NCBI GenBank assembly: GCA_012510495.1
Contig: JAAZHX010000297.1
Location: 1-40,353 of the forward strand
Reading direction: 5' to 3'
Length of the DNA: 40,353 nucleotides
Source of the DNA: Smithella sp.
GTDB taxonomy: Bacteria; Desulfobacterota; Syntrophia; Syntrophales; Smithellaceae
Positions within the stretch are counted from its first letter, which is position 1; every line of letters begins with the position of its first letter. Both the position numbers and the translations under genes were made by a program. This document shows, in pieces, positions 10,106 to 18,440 of the stretch. The notes under the pieces are model-generated. The model was not told the origin of the DNA. It made no database searches and saw only the letters and a program-made list of their open reading frames with translations.

Positions 10106-11293
10106 ATGAAAAGGGTACTGGTTGCAGTAATGGTTTTATGCGCGGTCCTGATGATTCCGTTTGCGGCCGGCGCGGCCAAACCGGGATTTGACAACAAGGA
10201 AATCCGGATTGCCCAGTGGGGGCCTCAGACGGGTCCCGCCGCGGCCTGGGGTTCGGTTGCCAGAGGCAGCGACATTCTGTTTAAAATTATCAACGACGAA
10301 GGAGGCATTCACGGACGTAAAATCAAATACTTCGTCCGCGACGATCAGTACAATCCCGCCCAGACCAAGGCCGTGGTCAAGGAACTGGTCGAGCGTGAGG
10401 GAATTTTTGCCTTCGTGGGCGGAGTGAGCGCGGCGGCCGGCATGGCGGTCAAGGATTATCTGGCGGACAACAAAGTGATCTGGGTCGGTCCGGCCACGGC
10501 CATCAACGAGTATGTTTTCCCCGTGCAGTCCTATCTGTTCGGGATTTACCCCCTGTACGACGACGAGGCCAGCATTCTGACCAAATATGCGGTAGAGAAA
10601 CTCAAAGCCAAAAAAATCGCATTTTTCTATCAGAACGACGCCTACGGTAAAAGCGGTCTGGAAGGATGCAAGAATCGGATGAAAGCCCTCAAGACGCAGC
10701 TGGTGGAAGAAGTTTCCACGGAACCCGGCGAAAAAGACCTTTCCTCCCAGATCCTGCGCCTGAAAAAATCCGAGGCCGATGTGGTCATCATGTGGGTCAA
10801 TCCCACCTCGGCCGTGATCGCGCTCAAGACGGCCGCGACCGTCGGCTTCAAACCCCAGTGGATATCCTCCAATACGCTTTCCGACTATGTGCTGATGAAC
10901 AAGATCACCGGCGGACTCTGGGAAGGCGTGATCACCGGAGCGTTTGCCGAGGCGCCTGATTCCAATTCGCCGCTTCTGAAAAAATACCGGGAAGCCGCCA
11001 AGAAATACGCGCCGGAAGAACGCTGGGGGACTTTCTACATGGCGGGGATTCTTTTTGCGGAACCGTTGGTCGAAGCCATTAAAAAAGCCGGCCGGAACCT
11101 CAGCACGAAAGCGGTGTTGAAACAGCTCAACGCGACGAAAAATTTTCAGGGAATCGGCCCCCCGGTGACCTGGACGTCCAAGGTGCACCAGGGAACGGAT
11201 TCCATCATGATTCAGCAGTGCGGCCCCAATGCTTCCTACATCACGCTGCAGGACTGGACCGCCAACGAGTTGGCGACCTGGAAGAAGAAATAA
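10106..11293 (+). CDS. livK: ABC transporter substrate-binding protein, Leu/Ile/Val-binding family
   Basis: A 395-residue periplasmic binding protein of fold type I. It begins with a signal peptide (MKRVLVAVMVLCAVLMIPFA, cleavage likely after about residue 23). The mature part opens with IRIAQWGPQTGPAAAWG and contains KYFVRDDQYNPAQT and VKELVEREGIFAFVGG, the typical ligand-pocket blocks, then FFYQNDAYGKSG in the hinge region. An AAGGAGGGATT site precedes the ATG. The protein would capture the substrate and deliver it to LivHM. Sequence does not tell whether the ligand is an amino acid, an amide or an aromatic or acyl acid. Confidence 0.93.
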   Translation: MKRVLVAVMVLCAVLMIPFAAGAAKPGFDNKEIRIAQWGPQTGPAAAWGSVARGSDILFKIINDEGGIHGRKIKYFVRDDQYNPAQTKAVVKELVEREGIFAFVGGVSAAAGMAVKDYLADNKVIWVGPATAINEYVFPVQSYLFGIYPLYDDEASILTKYAVEKLKAKKIAFFYQNDAYGKSGLEGCKNRMKALKTQLVEEVSTEPGEKDLSSQILRLKKSEADVVIMWVNPTSAVIALKTAATVGFKPQWISSNTLSDYVLMNKITGGLWEGVITGAFAEAPDSNSPLLKKYREAAKKYAPEERWGTFYMAGILFAEPLVEAIKKAGRNLSTKAVLKQLNATKNFQGIGPPVTWTSKVHQGTDSIMIQQCGPNASYITLQDWTANELATWKKK

Positions 11294-11304
11294 TTCAAAA
11301 CGCG

Positions 11305-11334
11305 CGGGAGAGGCGGGGCAAATCGCCTCTCCCG
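11305..11334 (+). promoter_or_regulatory. Stable intercistronic hairpin between livK and livG
   Basis: CGGGAGAGGCG (11305-11315) pairs perfectly with CGCCTCTCCCG (11324-11334) around an 8-nt loop. There is no T-run after it, so it is probably not a full terminator. Such hairpins behind binding-protein genes protect the upstream mRNA from 3' decay or attenuate downstream expression, which would give more LivK than ATPase. Confidence 0.6.
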
Positions 11335-11375
11335 TGACGATAACCACAGGTTGAGACGGTACGGGTTAAAGGCTT

Positions 11376-12149
11376 ATGGCGCACTTTAAAGTGGAACACC
11401 TGAGCATCGCGTTCGGCGGCATCAAGGCAGTCAATGACGTCAGCTTTGAAGTCGAGCACAATAAAATTTTTTCGATCATCGGACCGAACGGCAGCGGCAA
11501 GACCACGATCTTCAACATGATCAGCGGTATTTACAAGCCCAATGCCGGAGAAGTATTGCTGGAAGACGAAAATCTGGTCGGCCTGCGTCCGGACACGATC
11601 GCCCGCAGGGGCGTGGCGCGGACGTTTCAGAATATCCAGCTGTTCGGCAACGCCACCGTCATGGATAATCTCATGCTGGGCCGGCACATCCACATGAAAA
11701 CGGGGATTCTCAGCGGCGCTTTCATGTGGGGAAGGCATTCCGCGAGCGCAAAGGAAGAAATCCGGCACCGGGAAATCATCGAACACATCGTTGATTTTCT
11801 GGACCTGCAGTCTCTGCGCGACCAGTTTGTGTCCAACCTGCCCTACGGCAAGCGCAAGCTGGTGGAGCTGGGCCGGGCGCTGGCGCTGGAGCCCAAAGTG
11901 CTCTTGCTGGATGAACCGTCCGCCGGCATGAACACGGAAGAGAAGGACGATTTGCGCATCTGGATCAAGGACATCCAGGAAGACTATCAAGTGACGATTT
12001 TGCTCATTGAGCATGACATGAATATGGTGATGGGCATCTCCGACCGAATTCTGGCCATTAACCAGGGCGTGAAAATTATCGAGGGAGTGCCCGCGGACGT
12101 GCAGAAACATCCGGATGTGATTGCCGCCTATCTGGGCGAGGAGGACTAA
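11376..12149 (+). CDS. livG: ABC transporter ATP-binding protein LivG
   Basis: One of the two ATPases of the uptake system, 257 residues, cytoplasmic and peripheral to the membrane. Walker A is GPNGSGKT at 36-43, the Q-loop region is ARTFQNIQLFGNATVMDN, the signature is the LivG-type LPYGKRKLVELGRAL (degenerate compared with LSGGQ), and Walker B is VLLLDEPSAGM. The C-terminal extension IIEGVPADVQKHPDVIAAYLGE is characteristic of LivG. The stop overlaps the livF start (TAATG), indicating translational coupling. Confidence 0.95.
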   Translation: MAHFKVEHLSIAFGGIKAVNDVSFEVEHNKIFSIIGPNGSGKTTIFNMISGIYKPNAGEVLLEDENLVGLRPDTIARRGVARTFQNIQLFGNATVMDNLMLGRHIHMKTGILSGAFMWGRHSASAKEEIRHREIIEHIVDFLDLQSLRDQFVSNLPYGKRKLVELGRALALEPKVLLLDEPSAGMNTEEKDDLRIWIKDIQEDYQVTILLIEHDMNMVMGISDRILAINQGVKIIEGVPADVQKHPDVIAAYLGEED

Positions 12150-12922
12150 TGCTCTCGATCAAAAATATTGAAACCTGGTACGATCTGATCCGGGCGCTGC
12201 ACGGCATCTCCTTTGAAATACAGGAAGGGCAAATCGTTGCGCTTCTGGGCAGCAACGGCGCCGGCAAAACCACGACGCTCAAGACGATCATGCGAATTCT
12301 GGAAGACGACGATCAGCCGGAAAAAGGCACGATCGAGTTTCTGGGCAAGCGCATCGACCGTATGGATACGGAGGAAATCGTCCGCCTGGGCATCAGCTAT
12401 GTGCCGGAGGGCCGCGAGGTGTTTCCCGAGCTGACGGTCATGGAAAACATCCAGATGGGCGCCTATACGCGCCGCGATCGCGAGGGCATTGCAAAAGACA
12501 TTGAAGGAGTTTTCAGGCAGTTCCCCATTTTGAGCGAGCGCAGAAACCAGCAGGCCGGGCATCTGAGCGGCGGGGAGCAGCAGATGCTGGCCATCGGCCG
12601 CGCGCTGATGAGCCGCCCCAAGCTGCTGATGCTCGACGAGCCGTCGCTGGGTCTGTCGCCGCTGTTGACCAAGGAAATCTTCAACATCATCCAGCGCATC
12701 AACCAGCAGGGCGTGACCATCCTGTTGGTCGAGCAGAACGTGAACATGGCGCTGAAATACTCGCATTACGCGTTTTTGATGGAAAACGGCCGGATCGTCC
12801 GGGCCGACAAGCCGGAAGTGCTGCGCGAGGATGACGACGTGAAAGAGTTTTATCTGGGCATTGCCACGGAAGCCTCCGTGAAAGGCTACAAACGCTACCG
12901 CCGGAAAGTGCGTTTCCGCTAA
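12149..12922 (+). CDS. livF: ABC transporter ATP-binding protein LivF
   Basis: The second ATPase, 257 residues. Walker A is GSNGAGKT at 34-41, the signature HLSGGEQQMLAIGRAL lies near 138-153, and Walker B is LLMLDEPSLGLSP. YVPEGREVFPELTVMENI is a LivF hallmark. The C-terminus is about 20 residues longer than in many LivF proteins and basic (KGYKRYRRKVRFR), which may be lineage specific. It overlaps livG by one base and is followed 10 bp later by an acyl-CoA synthetase. Confidence 0.95.
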   Translation: MLSIKNIETWYDLIRALHGISFEIQEGQIVALLGSNGAGKTTTLKTIMRILEDDDQPEKGTIEFLGKRIDRMDTEEIVRLGISYVPEGREVFPELTVMENIQMGAYTRRDREGIAKDIEGVFRQFPILSERRNQQAGHLSGGEQQMLAIGRALMSRPKLLMLDEPSLGLSPLLTKEIFNIIQRINQQGVTILLVEQNVNMALKYSHYAFLMENGRIVRADKPEVLREDDDVKEFYLGIATEASVKGYKRYRRKVRFR

Positions 12923-12932
12923 GGAAGAAATT

Positions 12933-14750
12933 ATGAAAAAAGAGGAGATTCAAACCCTGCCGCAGGGCCTCAAGTTTATGGTACAGGAGCAGCCGGACCG
13001 TGTCGCCATGCGCATGAAGGATTACGGGATCTGGCACGACGTTACTTGGGCCCAGTACCATGAAAACGCCAAAAAAGTCGCCATGGGGCTGCATGCCCTG
13101 GGCGTCGGACGCGGCGACCACGTGGCGATTGTCGGCGAGAACAAGCCCGAATGGCTTTTCTCGGCCATGGGCGTCATGTCGCTGGGAGGAATCTTCGTCG
13201 GCGTTTACACGACCAACCCGGCCGCGGAATGTGAATATGTCGTCGGCCATTCCGAGTCCGTCGTTTTCTTCTGCGAGGACGAGGAGCAGTTCGACAAGAC
13301 GCTGGTGTTCCGCTCCAGAACGCCGCATCTCAAAAAATGCATTGTCTGGGATATGGAAGGCCTGAAGCATTTCGACGATCCCATGCTGATGAGCTTTGAT
13401 GATCTGATGGCGCTGGGCGAGAAGACGGACCGGGAGAATCCCGGTCTGTACGAGAAAATCGTGGCGCAGGGGAAAACGGAAGAAACCGCCTCCATCATTT
13501 ACACATCCGGCACCACCGGCCCGCCGAAGGGCGCGATGATCGGTCATCAGAATTACCTGTGGATCGCGCAGGCGACGGAAAAAATCACCCGGATGGAAAC
13601 AAAGGACGAGACCATCTCCTTCCTGCCGCTCAACCATGTCTATGAACAGATCTTTGATATGATGATGCACATGTGGGCGGGCCATATTGTGAACTTCACG
13701 GAAAATACGGACACGGTGATGAACGATCTGCGCGACGTGTCGCCCACGCTTTTTCACGCCGTTCCCCGCATCTGGGAAAAATACCACTCCGCCATCGTGC
13801 TCAAAATGGCCGACGCGACCTGGCTGAAACGAACGGTCTTCAACCTCGCCTTCAAAATCGGTTCAAAGTACAACACCGTTAAACTGGCGAAAGCCCCTAT
13901 GCCCTGGTATCTGTACATCGGCTATCAAATCGCATATTTCTGCGTTTTCTGGAAGCTCAAGGAGCGTCTCGGTTTTGACCGCGTCCGTCTGGGATTTTCC
14001 GGCGCGGCGCCCATTTCGCATGAGATTCTGAAGTTTTTCCAGAGCATCGGCATTCCCATCCGCGAAGGCTACGGGCTGACCGAGACCACGGGCATCACAC
14101 ACATCTCGGACGCGCAGAACTTTAAGCTGGGGACGGTGGGGCGAAACCTGCCGGGCGCCAAGGTGAAAATTGCCGAAGACGGCGAGATTCTGGTTCAGCA
14201 CGGCGGCATTTTCCAGGGCTACTTCAAGGAGGAAGAGGCGACCGCCGCGGCGCTGGAAGGCGGCTGGTTCCACACCGGCGATGTCGGGGAAATCGACGAG
14301 GAAGGCTACCTCAAGATCACCGACCGCAAAAAAGACCTGATCATCACAGCGGGCGGGAAAAACATCGCGCCGCAGTACATCGAAAACCTGCTCAAATTTT
14401 CTCCGTATATAACGGACGCGGTGGTCATCGGCGACCGGCGCAAGTATGTCACGGCGATCATTGTCATTGACGAGGAAAACGTCGTGAAATTCGCTCAGGA
14501 CCATAAGGTGCAGTACACCACGTTTGCGAGCCTGACCAGGACGGAAGAGGTCATCAAACTGATTTCCGACGAAGTGGACAAGGTTAACAAGCAGGTCGCC
14601 CGCGTGGAAAACATCCGCAAATTCCGTCTGCTGGACAAGAAGCTTTACACGGAAGACGGAGAAGTCACTCCGACCATGAAGGTCAAACGCAAATCCATCG
14701 CCGAGCAGTACAAGGACGTCATCGAGTCCATGTACCAGGAAGGCGAATAA
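12933..14750 (+). CDS. AMP-forming long-chain-type acyl-CoA synthetase
   Basis: A 605-residue adenylate-forming enzyme that converts a carboxylic acid, ATP and CoA to acyl-CoA, AMP and pyrophosphate. The P-loop-like motif IIYTSGTTGPPKGAMIGH lies at about 187-204, the A5 motif is REGYGLTETTGITH, the A7/A8 block is GWFHTGDVGEIDEEGYLKI then DRKKDLIITAGGKNIAPQ. The sequence resembles the FAA1/FadD15 branch (long-chain group) more than acetyl-CoA synthetase. It is 10 bp behind livF with GGAAG before the ATG, so it belongs to the liv operon; import followed by CoA activation of the same acid is a reasonable inference. Confidence 0.93.
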   Translation: MKKEEIQTLPQGLKFMVQEQPDRVAMRMKDYGIWHDVTWAQYHENAKKVAMGLHALGVGRGDHVAIVGENKPEWLFSAMGVMSLGGIFVGVYTTNPAAECEYVVGHSESVVFFCEDEEQFDKTLVFRSRTPHLKKCIVWDMEGLKHFDDPMLMSFDDLMALGEKTDRENPGLYEKIVAQGKTEETASIIYTSGTTGPPKGAMIGHQNYLWIAQATEKITRMETKDETISFLPLNHVYEQIFDMMMHMWAGHIVNFTENTDTVMNDLRDVSPTLFHAVPRIWEKYHSAIVLKMADATWLKRTVFNLAFKIGSKYNTVKLAKAPMPWYLYIGYQIAYFCVFWKLKERLGFDRVRLGFSGAAPISHEILKFFQSIGIPIREGYGLTETTGITHISDAQNFKLGTVGRNLPGAKVKIAEDGEILVQHGGIFQGYFKEEEATAAALEGGWFHTGDVGEIDEEGYLKITDRKKDLIITAGGKNIAPQYIENLLKFSPYITDAVVIGDRRKYVTAIIVIDEENVVKFAQDHKVQYTTFASLTRTEEVIKLISDEVDKVNKQVARVENIRKFRLLDKKLYTEDGEVTPTMKVKRKSIAEQYKDVIESMYQEGE

Positions 14751-14761
14751 CCCTCCACGTT

Positions 14762-14796
14762 GCAGGAAAGCGGCGAACCGCCGCCCTTCCGCCTGC
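14762..14796. terminator. Hairpin between the convergent liv operon and LysE gene
   Basis: GCAGG (14762-14766) pairs with CCTGC (14792-14796) and enclosed in it GCGGCG (14770-14775) pairs with CGCCGC (14779-14784) around AAC. No T-run follows on either side, so termination ability is uncertain, but it is the only strong structure in the 98-bp gap between two converging genes. Confidence 0.4.
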
Positions 14797-14848
14797 CGCA
14801 ATTTCGAACCGCCCTGGAAAGCCGGAGAAGAAATATGTGCAGCGGCAG

Positions 14849-15496
14849 TTATGACAGAAGGTTCTGGAGTTTGACAAGGCCTGCGTAGGCAAAATAACCG
14901 GCAAAACCGATCAGGAAAACGGCGCAAAGGCCGATCAGCCAGCGGTAAAGCCGGTCGGTCAGCAGGTGTCTGCCCCTGTCCACCGCGCCGGAGATGAAAG
15001 AATACCAGGCCAGATCCGCCGAAATGTGACCGGCGAAGAAAAAGGAAATGCCCCACAAGCCGTACTGCCAGGCGTAAAAAATATATCCGATGCCGATCGT
15101 CGCCCACCAGATGATCCAGTAGGGATTGGAAACGCTCATCAGAATTCCGCTGACCACCGGATGATTCATTTTGCCTTGCCTGGGTTCCCATGAAAGCCGA
15201 AGGGTGGGCAAAGACCGCAGCATTCCCGCCGCCATCCAGACCAGAATGACCGCGCCCGCCAGCGCGCTTGCCACAAAAACAGCCGGCATCCGGAAAAACG
15301 GCGCCAACCCCAGGAAAAGAGCGATCACCAGCGTCAGTTCCAGAATGGCATGCCCGGCGATCAGAAGCGGCCCGGCCCAAAAACCCCGCCGGGAGCTTTC
15401 GCTGATCGTCGCGGTCAGAAGCGGCCCCGGCATCAGCGCGCCGGAAAGCGCGATGACAAACGAGGAGGCAAAAATGGTGAGCAGGGTAAACAGCAT
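14849..15496 (-). CDS. LysE/RhtB-family exporter
   Basis: A 215-residue inner-membrane protein with about six hydrophobic spans. The N-terminus FASSFVIALSGALMPGPLLT matches the LysE/RhtB family start (the G-x-x-x-P-G-P block), and NPYWIIWWATIGIGYI is the second conserved loop (usual N-P-x-x-x-x-W/F). These proteins export amino acids or similar metabolites. The start ATG at 15494-15496 is chosen because the longer frame runs into the upstream repeat; the ribosome-binding site is weak. The substrate is unknown. Confidence 0.88.
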   Translation of the reverse strand: MLFTLLTIFASSFVIALSGALMPGPLLTATISESSRRGFWAGPLLIAGHAILELTLVIALFLGLAPFFRMPAVFVASALAGAVILVWMAAGMLRSLPTLRLSWEPRQGKMNHPVVSGILMSVSNPYWIIWWATIGIGYIFYAWQYGLWGISFFFAGHISADLAWYSFISGAVDRGRHLLTDRLYRWLIGLCAVFLIGFAGYFAYAGLVKLQNLLS

Positions 15497-15606
15497 GGAT
15501 ATTGCTTTCTTTAAGCGGGACCGTTCCGCGCCGCTGACGGGCAAGTCCGGCCCGGCTGTTTTGGTTGGCCGGGCTTTGGATATGTACCACAAGTGAGATA
15601 AGAAGT

Positions 15607-15666
15607 CTTCTGGATAAAATTCGTCAGGGAACGCTCGTGATAACCTGAAGGTCGCGAGCCGTTCCC
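15607..15666 (+). repeat. Left copy of a 60-bp hairpin repeat flanking the defence block
   Basis: These 60 bp match 22767-22826 in the same orientation at 57 of 60 positions; the three differences are all C in the right copy and T here. The inner part forms a stem of GGGAACG...CTCG with CGAG...CGTTCCC around AACCTGAAG. In one frame it still reads LLDKIRQGTLVIT then stop, the last codons of the SWIM gene found at the right end. Confidence 0.8.
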
Positions 15667-15696
15667 TGCCATTGCGGCGACATTCATCAAGTCTTC

Positions 15697-15739
15697 TTTG
15701 ACAGGTCGGTTAATAAGTGCTATTGACTGACCTGTCAAA
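15697..15739 (+). promoter_or_regulatory. Operator/promoter region of the toxin-antitoxin operon
   Basis: TTTGACAGGTC (15697-15707) and GACCTGTCAAA (15729-15739) form a perfect 11-bp inverted repeat with a 21-bp spacer. The left arm also contains a TTGACA -35 box (15698-15703). This is the expected layout for autorepression by a Phd/RelE complex. A poor -10 (TATTGA) lies 17 bp downstream. Confidence 0.65.
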
Positions 15740-15759
15740 AAACTGATCGGGAGGATTCC

Positions 15760-16038
15760 ATGAAAACCAGCATTAAATACTCCGAAGATATTGTCCCTAT
15801 TACCGATTTGAAAGTCAATCCGGGCCGCATTGTCAATCAGGTCGAGAAAACCCGACGGCCGGTGCTTTTGACCAGCCGGGGGCGAGGGGTGGCCATTGTC
15901 GAGTCGGTCAAAGATTATGAGGAAAGAACGGAAGAACAAGCCTTCTTGCGCGGAGTAGTTCAGGGTCTTGTTGATATTGAGGAAGGTAGAGAAATCAGCC
16001 TTGCCGAAGCGAAAAAGCGCCTGGGATCGGGTAAATAA
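15760..16038 (+). CDS. Phd/YefM-family antitoxin
   Basis: A 92-residue protein starting MKTSIKYSEDIVPITDLKVN, with the Phd/YefM N-terminal DNA-binding fold (ITDLKVNPGRIVNQVEKTRRPVLLTSRGRGVAIV, residues 18-51 overall) and a charged C-terminal helix that would wrap the toxin. GGGAGG stands 5 bp upstream of the ATG. The toxin gene follows after 2 bp. It should neutralise the toxin and repress the operon through the inverted repeat upstream. Confidence 0.9.
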   Translation: MKTSIKYSEDIVPITDLKVNPGRIVNQVEKTRRPVLLTSRGRGVAIVESVKDYEERTEEQAFLRGVVQGLVDIEEGREISLAEAKKRLGSGK

Positions 16039-16040
16039 TC

Positions 16041-16343
16041 ATGCCGCAGAAAAAGCCGATCACTTTTGCGATTTCAGCCTTTGACGACCTGGAGACCATT
16101 CGCGCCTGGTATCAGGATCAGCAGGTGCCGGAGGTCGGCGGGCAATTGACTGAAGAAATTCTTGCGCAGATCGAGAGGCTGGCGGATTTTCCCGAGAGTG
16201 GCCGGGTGGTTCCGGAATTCGGCATTGCCAACCTGAGGGAAATCATTTATCTTCCTTTCCGGATCGTTTACCGCCTTGATGGAAACAAAGTAAAAATCGT
16301 GCGGATTTGGCGCAGCGAAAGACTGCTCACGATGCCTCTTTAA
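16041..16343 (+). CDS. RelE/ParE-family toxin
   Basis: A 100-residue member of the RelE/ParE superfamily. The conserved C-terminal half reads NLREIIYLPFRIVYRLDG then VKIVRIWRSERLL, with the usual R..YR and closing R residues; the N-terminal half is two helices (DLETIRAWYQDQ). It directly follows its antitoxin. Members either cleave mRNA on the ribosome (RelE) or block gyrase (ParE); the sequence does not decide, but FPESGRVVPEF is common in the ParE-like group. The pair precedes mod by 13 bp and may be transcribed into it. Confidence 0.9.
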   Translation: MPQKKPITFAISAFDDLETIRAWYQDQQVPEVGGQLTEEILAQIERLADFPESGRVVPEFGIANLREIIYLPFRIVYRLDGNKVKIVRIWRSERLLTMPL

Positions 16344-16356
16344 TAAGGGTGAATCT

Positions 16357-18237
16357 ATGGATGGAAAATCTTTGAACATATCGGATGAGAAGCTCAACCA
16401 ATTAAAAGAAATCCTGCCGGAAGCTTTTAGCGAAAATAAAATCGACTGGGAAAAACTCAAAGCCGCGCTGGGCGACAATATCGAATTTAAAAATGAGCGC
16501 TATGTGCTCAACTGGGCGGGAAAATCCGACGCCTTCCGCGCTTTGCAGGCGCCATCCACGGCGACGCTTGTGCCTGTCAAAGAAGAATCCGTAAATTTCG
16601 AGGAGACGGAAAATATATTTATCGAAGGCGAAAATCTGGAAGTTCTGAAAGTTTTGCAGAAAAGTTATTTCGGCAAGATCAAAATGATTTACATTGATCC
16701 GCCCTACAATACCGGAAACGATCATTTTATCTATCCCGACAGATTTACGGAGTCCAGAGAAGAATATCTGAGCCGAATCGGCAACAAGGACGAGGCGGGC
16801 TTGATGACGCGCGAAGGCTTGTTCCGCAAAAACAGCCAGGACAGCGGACATTATCATTCCAACTGGCTTTCCATGATGTACCCGCGCCTGTTTCTGGCGC
16901 GCAATCTCCTGCGCGACGACGGCGTAATTTTTGTTTCCATTGACGACAACGAGGTGCATAATCTCAGATTATTAATGAATGAAGTGTTTGGAGAGGAGAA
17001 TTTTGTTGCAGACATAATATGGGAAAAAAGATTTACGCGAAACAATGATGCTAAATTAATGTCTTCCGTATATGATCATACGCTGCTTTTCAGAAAAAGT
17101 GAATCGTGCGCAATTCTACGTGAGCCGAGAACAGAAAAATCTAATGCCATTTATTCAAACCCAGATAATGATCCTCGTGGTGATTGGACAAGCGTTTCTT
17201 ATATTAGCCAAAGAAGTTTAGAAGAACGTCGTAATCTTTCCTATCCAGTATTCAACCCAAAGAAAAAAAAGTACGTAAAGCATCCCACAAATGCCTGGAA
17301 ATACAGTAAGGAACAATACGAATTGCATCACAGTGAAAACAGACTATATTGGGGCAAAGAAGGTGATTACGAACTTCCACGATTAAAGCGATTCCTTTCT
17401 GAATTGAAAGAAGGAATTGTGCCTATCAATTTCTGGAATTATAAAGAGACTGGTACAATTGACGATGGAACAAAAATAGTCGACTTGCTGTTAGGTAAAG
17501 GCGTGTTTGATTATCCTAAACCAACGACTTTAATTAAGCGAATGCTAGCAATGACGACAACAAATAACGATATCATCCTCGACTTCTTTGCCGGTTCCTG
17601 CACCACTGCCCACGCCGTTCTTGCGCTCAACAAAGAAGACGCTTCGACAGGCTCTGCAAAGACCGGCAACCGTAAATTCATCTGCGTTCAATTGCCGGAA
17701 AAATGTGATGAAAGTTCTGAAGCTTTCAAAGCCGGTTACAAAACCATCGCCGAAATTGGCAAGGAGCGCATCCGCCGCGTTATAAAAAAAATCAAGGAAG
17801 AACAGGAAGGCAAACTCGATCTGGACGGCAACAGCGAAAGAGATTTGGGCTTCAAAGTATTCAAACTTCAGGAATCCAACTTCAAAATCTGGCGGACCAA
17901 TATCGAAACGGAAGAAGAACTGGTTGCGCAAATGCAGCGGCATCTGGAGCCGCTGGATGAAAACGCCAAGATTGAAGATGTGCTTTATGAACTGCTTCTC
18001 AAAGCCGGCGTATCATTGACGGCAAAGATTAAGAATGAAAAAGGGTTTGTTCTTGCCAATGATGACGAAGTTGCTCTGATGCTGGAAAAAGCCGATGAAA
18101 AGATTATCAAGCAAATCATCGCCGCAAAACCGAAGAAAATTTTCACGCTCGACAGACTATTCAAAAACAACGACAAACTCAAAACCAACACCGCCCTGCA
18201 AATGAAAGACGCAGGCATTGAATTTAAAGTCATTTAA
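16357..18237 (+). CDS. mod: Type III restriction-modification methyltransferase (Mod)
   Basis: A 626-residue adenine-N6 methyltransferase that recognises and methylates one strand of an asymmetric site and is also needed for cleavage by Res. The order is beta-class: catalytic DPPYNTG at 114-120 (motif IV), then a target-recognition region, then SAM-binding DFFAGSCTTAHAV near 408-420 (motif I). DNA for residues about 203-406, exactly the recognition region, is visibly richer in A+T than the flanks. Near residue 429 the stretch ASTGSAKTG breaks a normally continuous block (LNKED ... GNRKFICVQLPE) and looks like a small in-frame insert. AAGGGTG precedes the ATG. Confidence 0.93.
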   Translation: MDGKSLNISDEKLNQLKEILPEAFSENKIDWEKLKAALGDNIEFKNERYVLNWAGKSDAFRALQAPSTATLVPVKEESVNFEETENIFIEGENLEVLKVLQKSYFGKIKMIYIDPPYNTGNDHFIYPDRFTESREEYLSRIGNKDEAGLMTREGLFRKNSQDSGHYHSNWLSMMYPRLFLARNLLRDDGVIFVSIDDNEVHNLRLLMNEVFGEENFVADIIWEKRFTRNNDAKLMSSVYDHTLLFRKSESCAILREPRTEKSNAIYSNPDNDPRGDWTSVSYISQRSLEERRNLSYPVFNPKKKKYVKHPTNAWKYSKEQYELHHSENRLYWGKEGDYELPRLKRFLSELKEGIVPINFWNYKETGTIDDGTKIVDLLLGKGVFDYPKPTTLIKRMLAMTTTNNDIILDFFAGSCTTAHAVLALNKEDASTGSAKTGNRKFICVQLPEKCDESSEAFKAGYKTIAEIGKERIRRVIKKIKEEQEGKLDLDGNSERDLGFKVFKLQESNFKIWRTNIETEEELVAQMQRHLEPLDENAKIEDVLYELLLKAGVSLTAKIKNEKGFVLANDDEVALMLEKADEKIIKQIIAAKPKKIFTLDRLFKNNDKLKTNTALQMKDAGIEFKVI

Positions 18238-18255
18238 ACCCGGCATGAACCAAGC

Positions 18256-18420
18256 GGCGCGATTGGAGATCGCGCCCTGCAATGGTGGGTGTAGGGATTG
18301 TTCACCGAACAATCCGAAAAACAAACATGCGGCGCATTCAGGGAATGCGCCCTACATCTATTTCATGCGGGGACGGCTCTCCGAGCAGTCCGCAATAATT
18401 AACGGCGCGGAGATCGTGCC
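18256..18420 (+). repeat. Array of five short palindromes between mod and res
   Basis: Five hairpins lie in a row at 18256-18276, 18295-18315, 18331-18351, 18371-18391 and 18404-18420. The first four are each 21 bp with 9-bp arms and a 3-nt centre. Arms are GGCGCGATT/GATCGCGCC, GGATTGTTC/GAACAATCC, GGCGCATTC/GAATGCGCC, GGACGGCTC/GAGCAGTCC; the last is shorter (GGCGCG/CGTGCC). All begin GG and end CC, so sequence differs while pairing is mostly kept. Start-to-start spacing is 33-40 bp. The array fills the 203-bp gap between mod and res. Confidence 0.8.
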
Positions 18421-18440
18421 CTACCAAGGCTTAAAATAAA

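Noticed and set aside
18256-18420. CRISPR array
   Set aside because: Units are not identical, steps are uneven (33-40 bp) and there are no cas genes; palindromes with differing arms do not fit.
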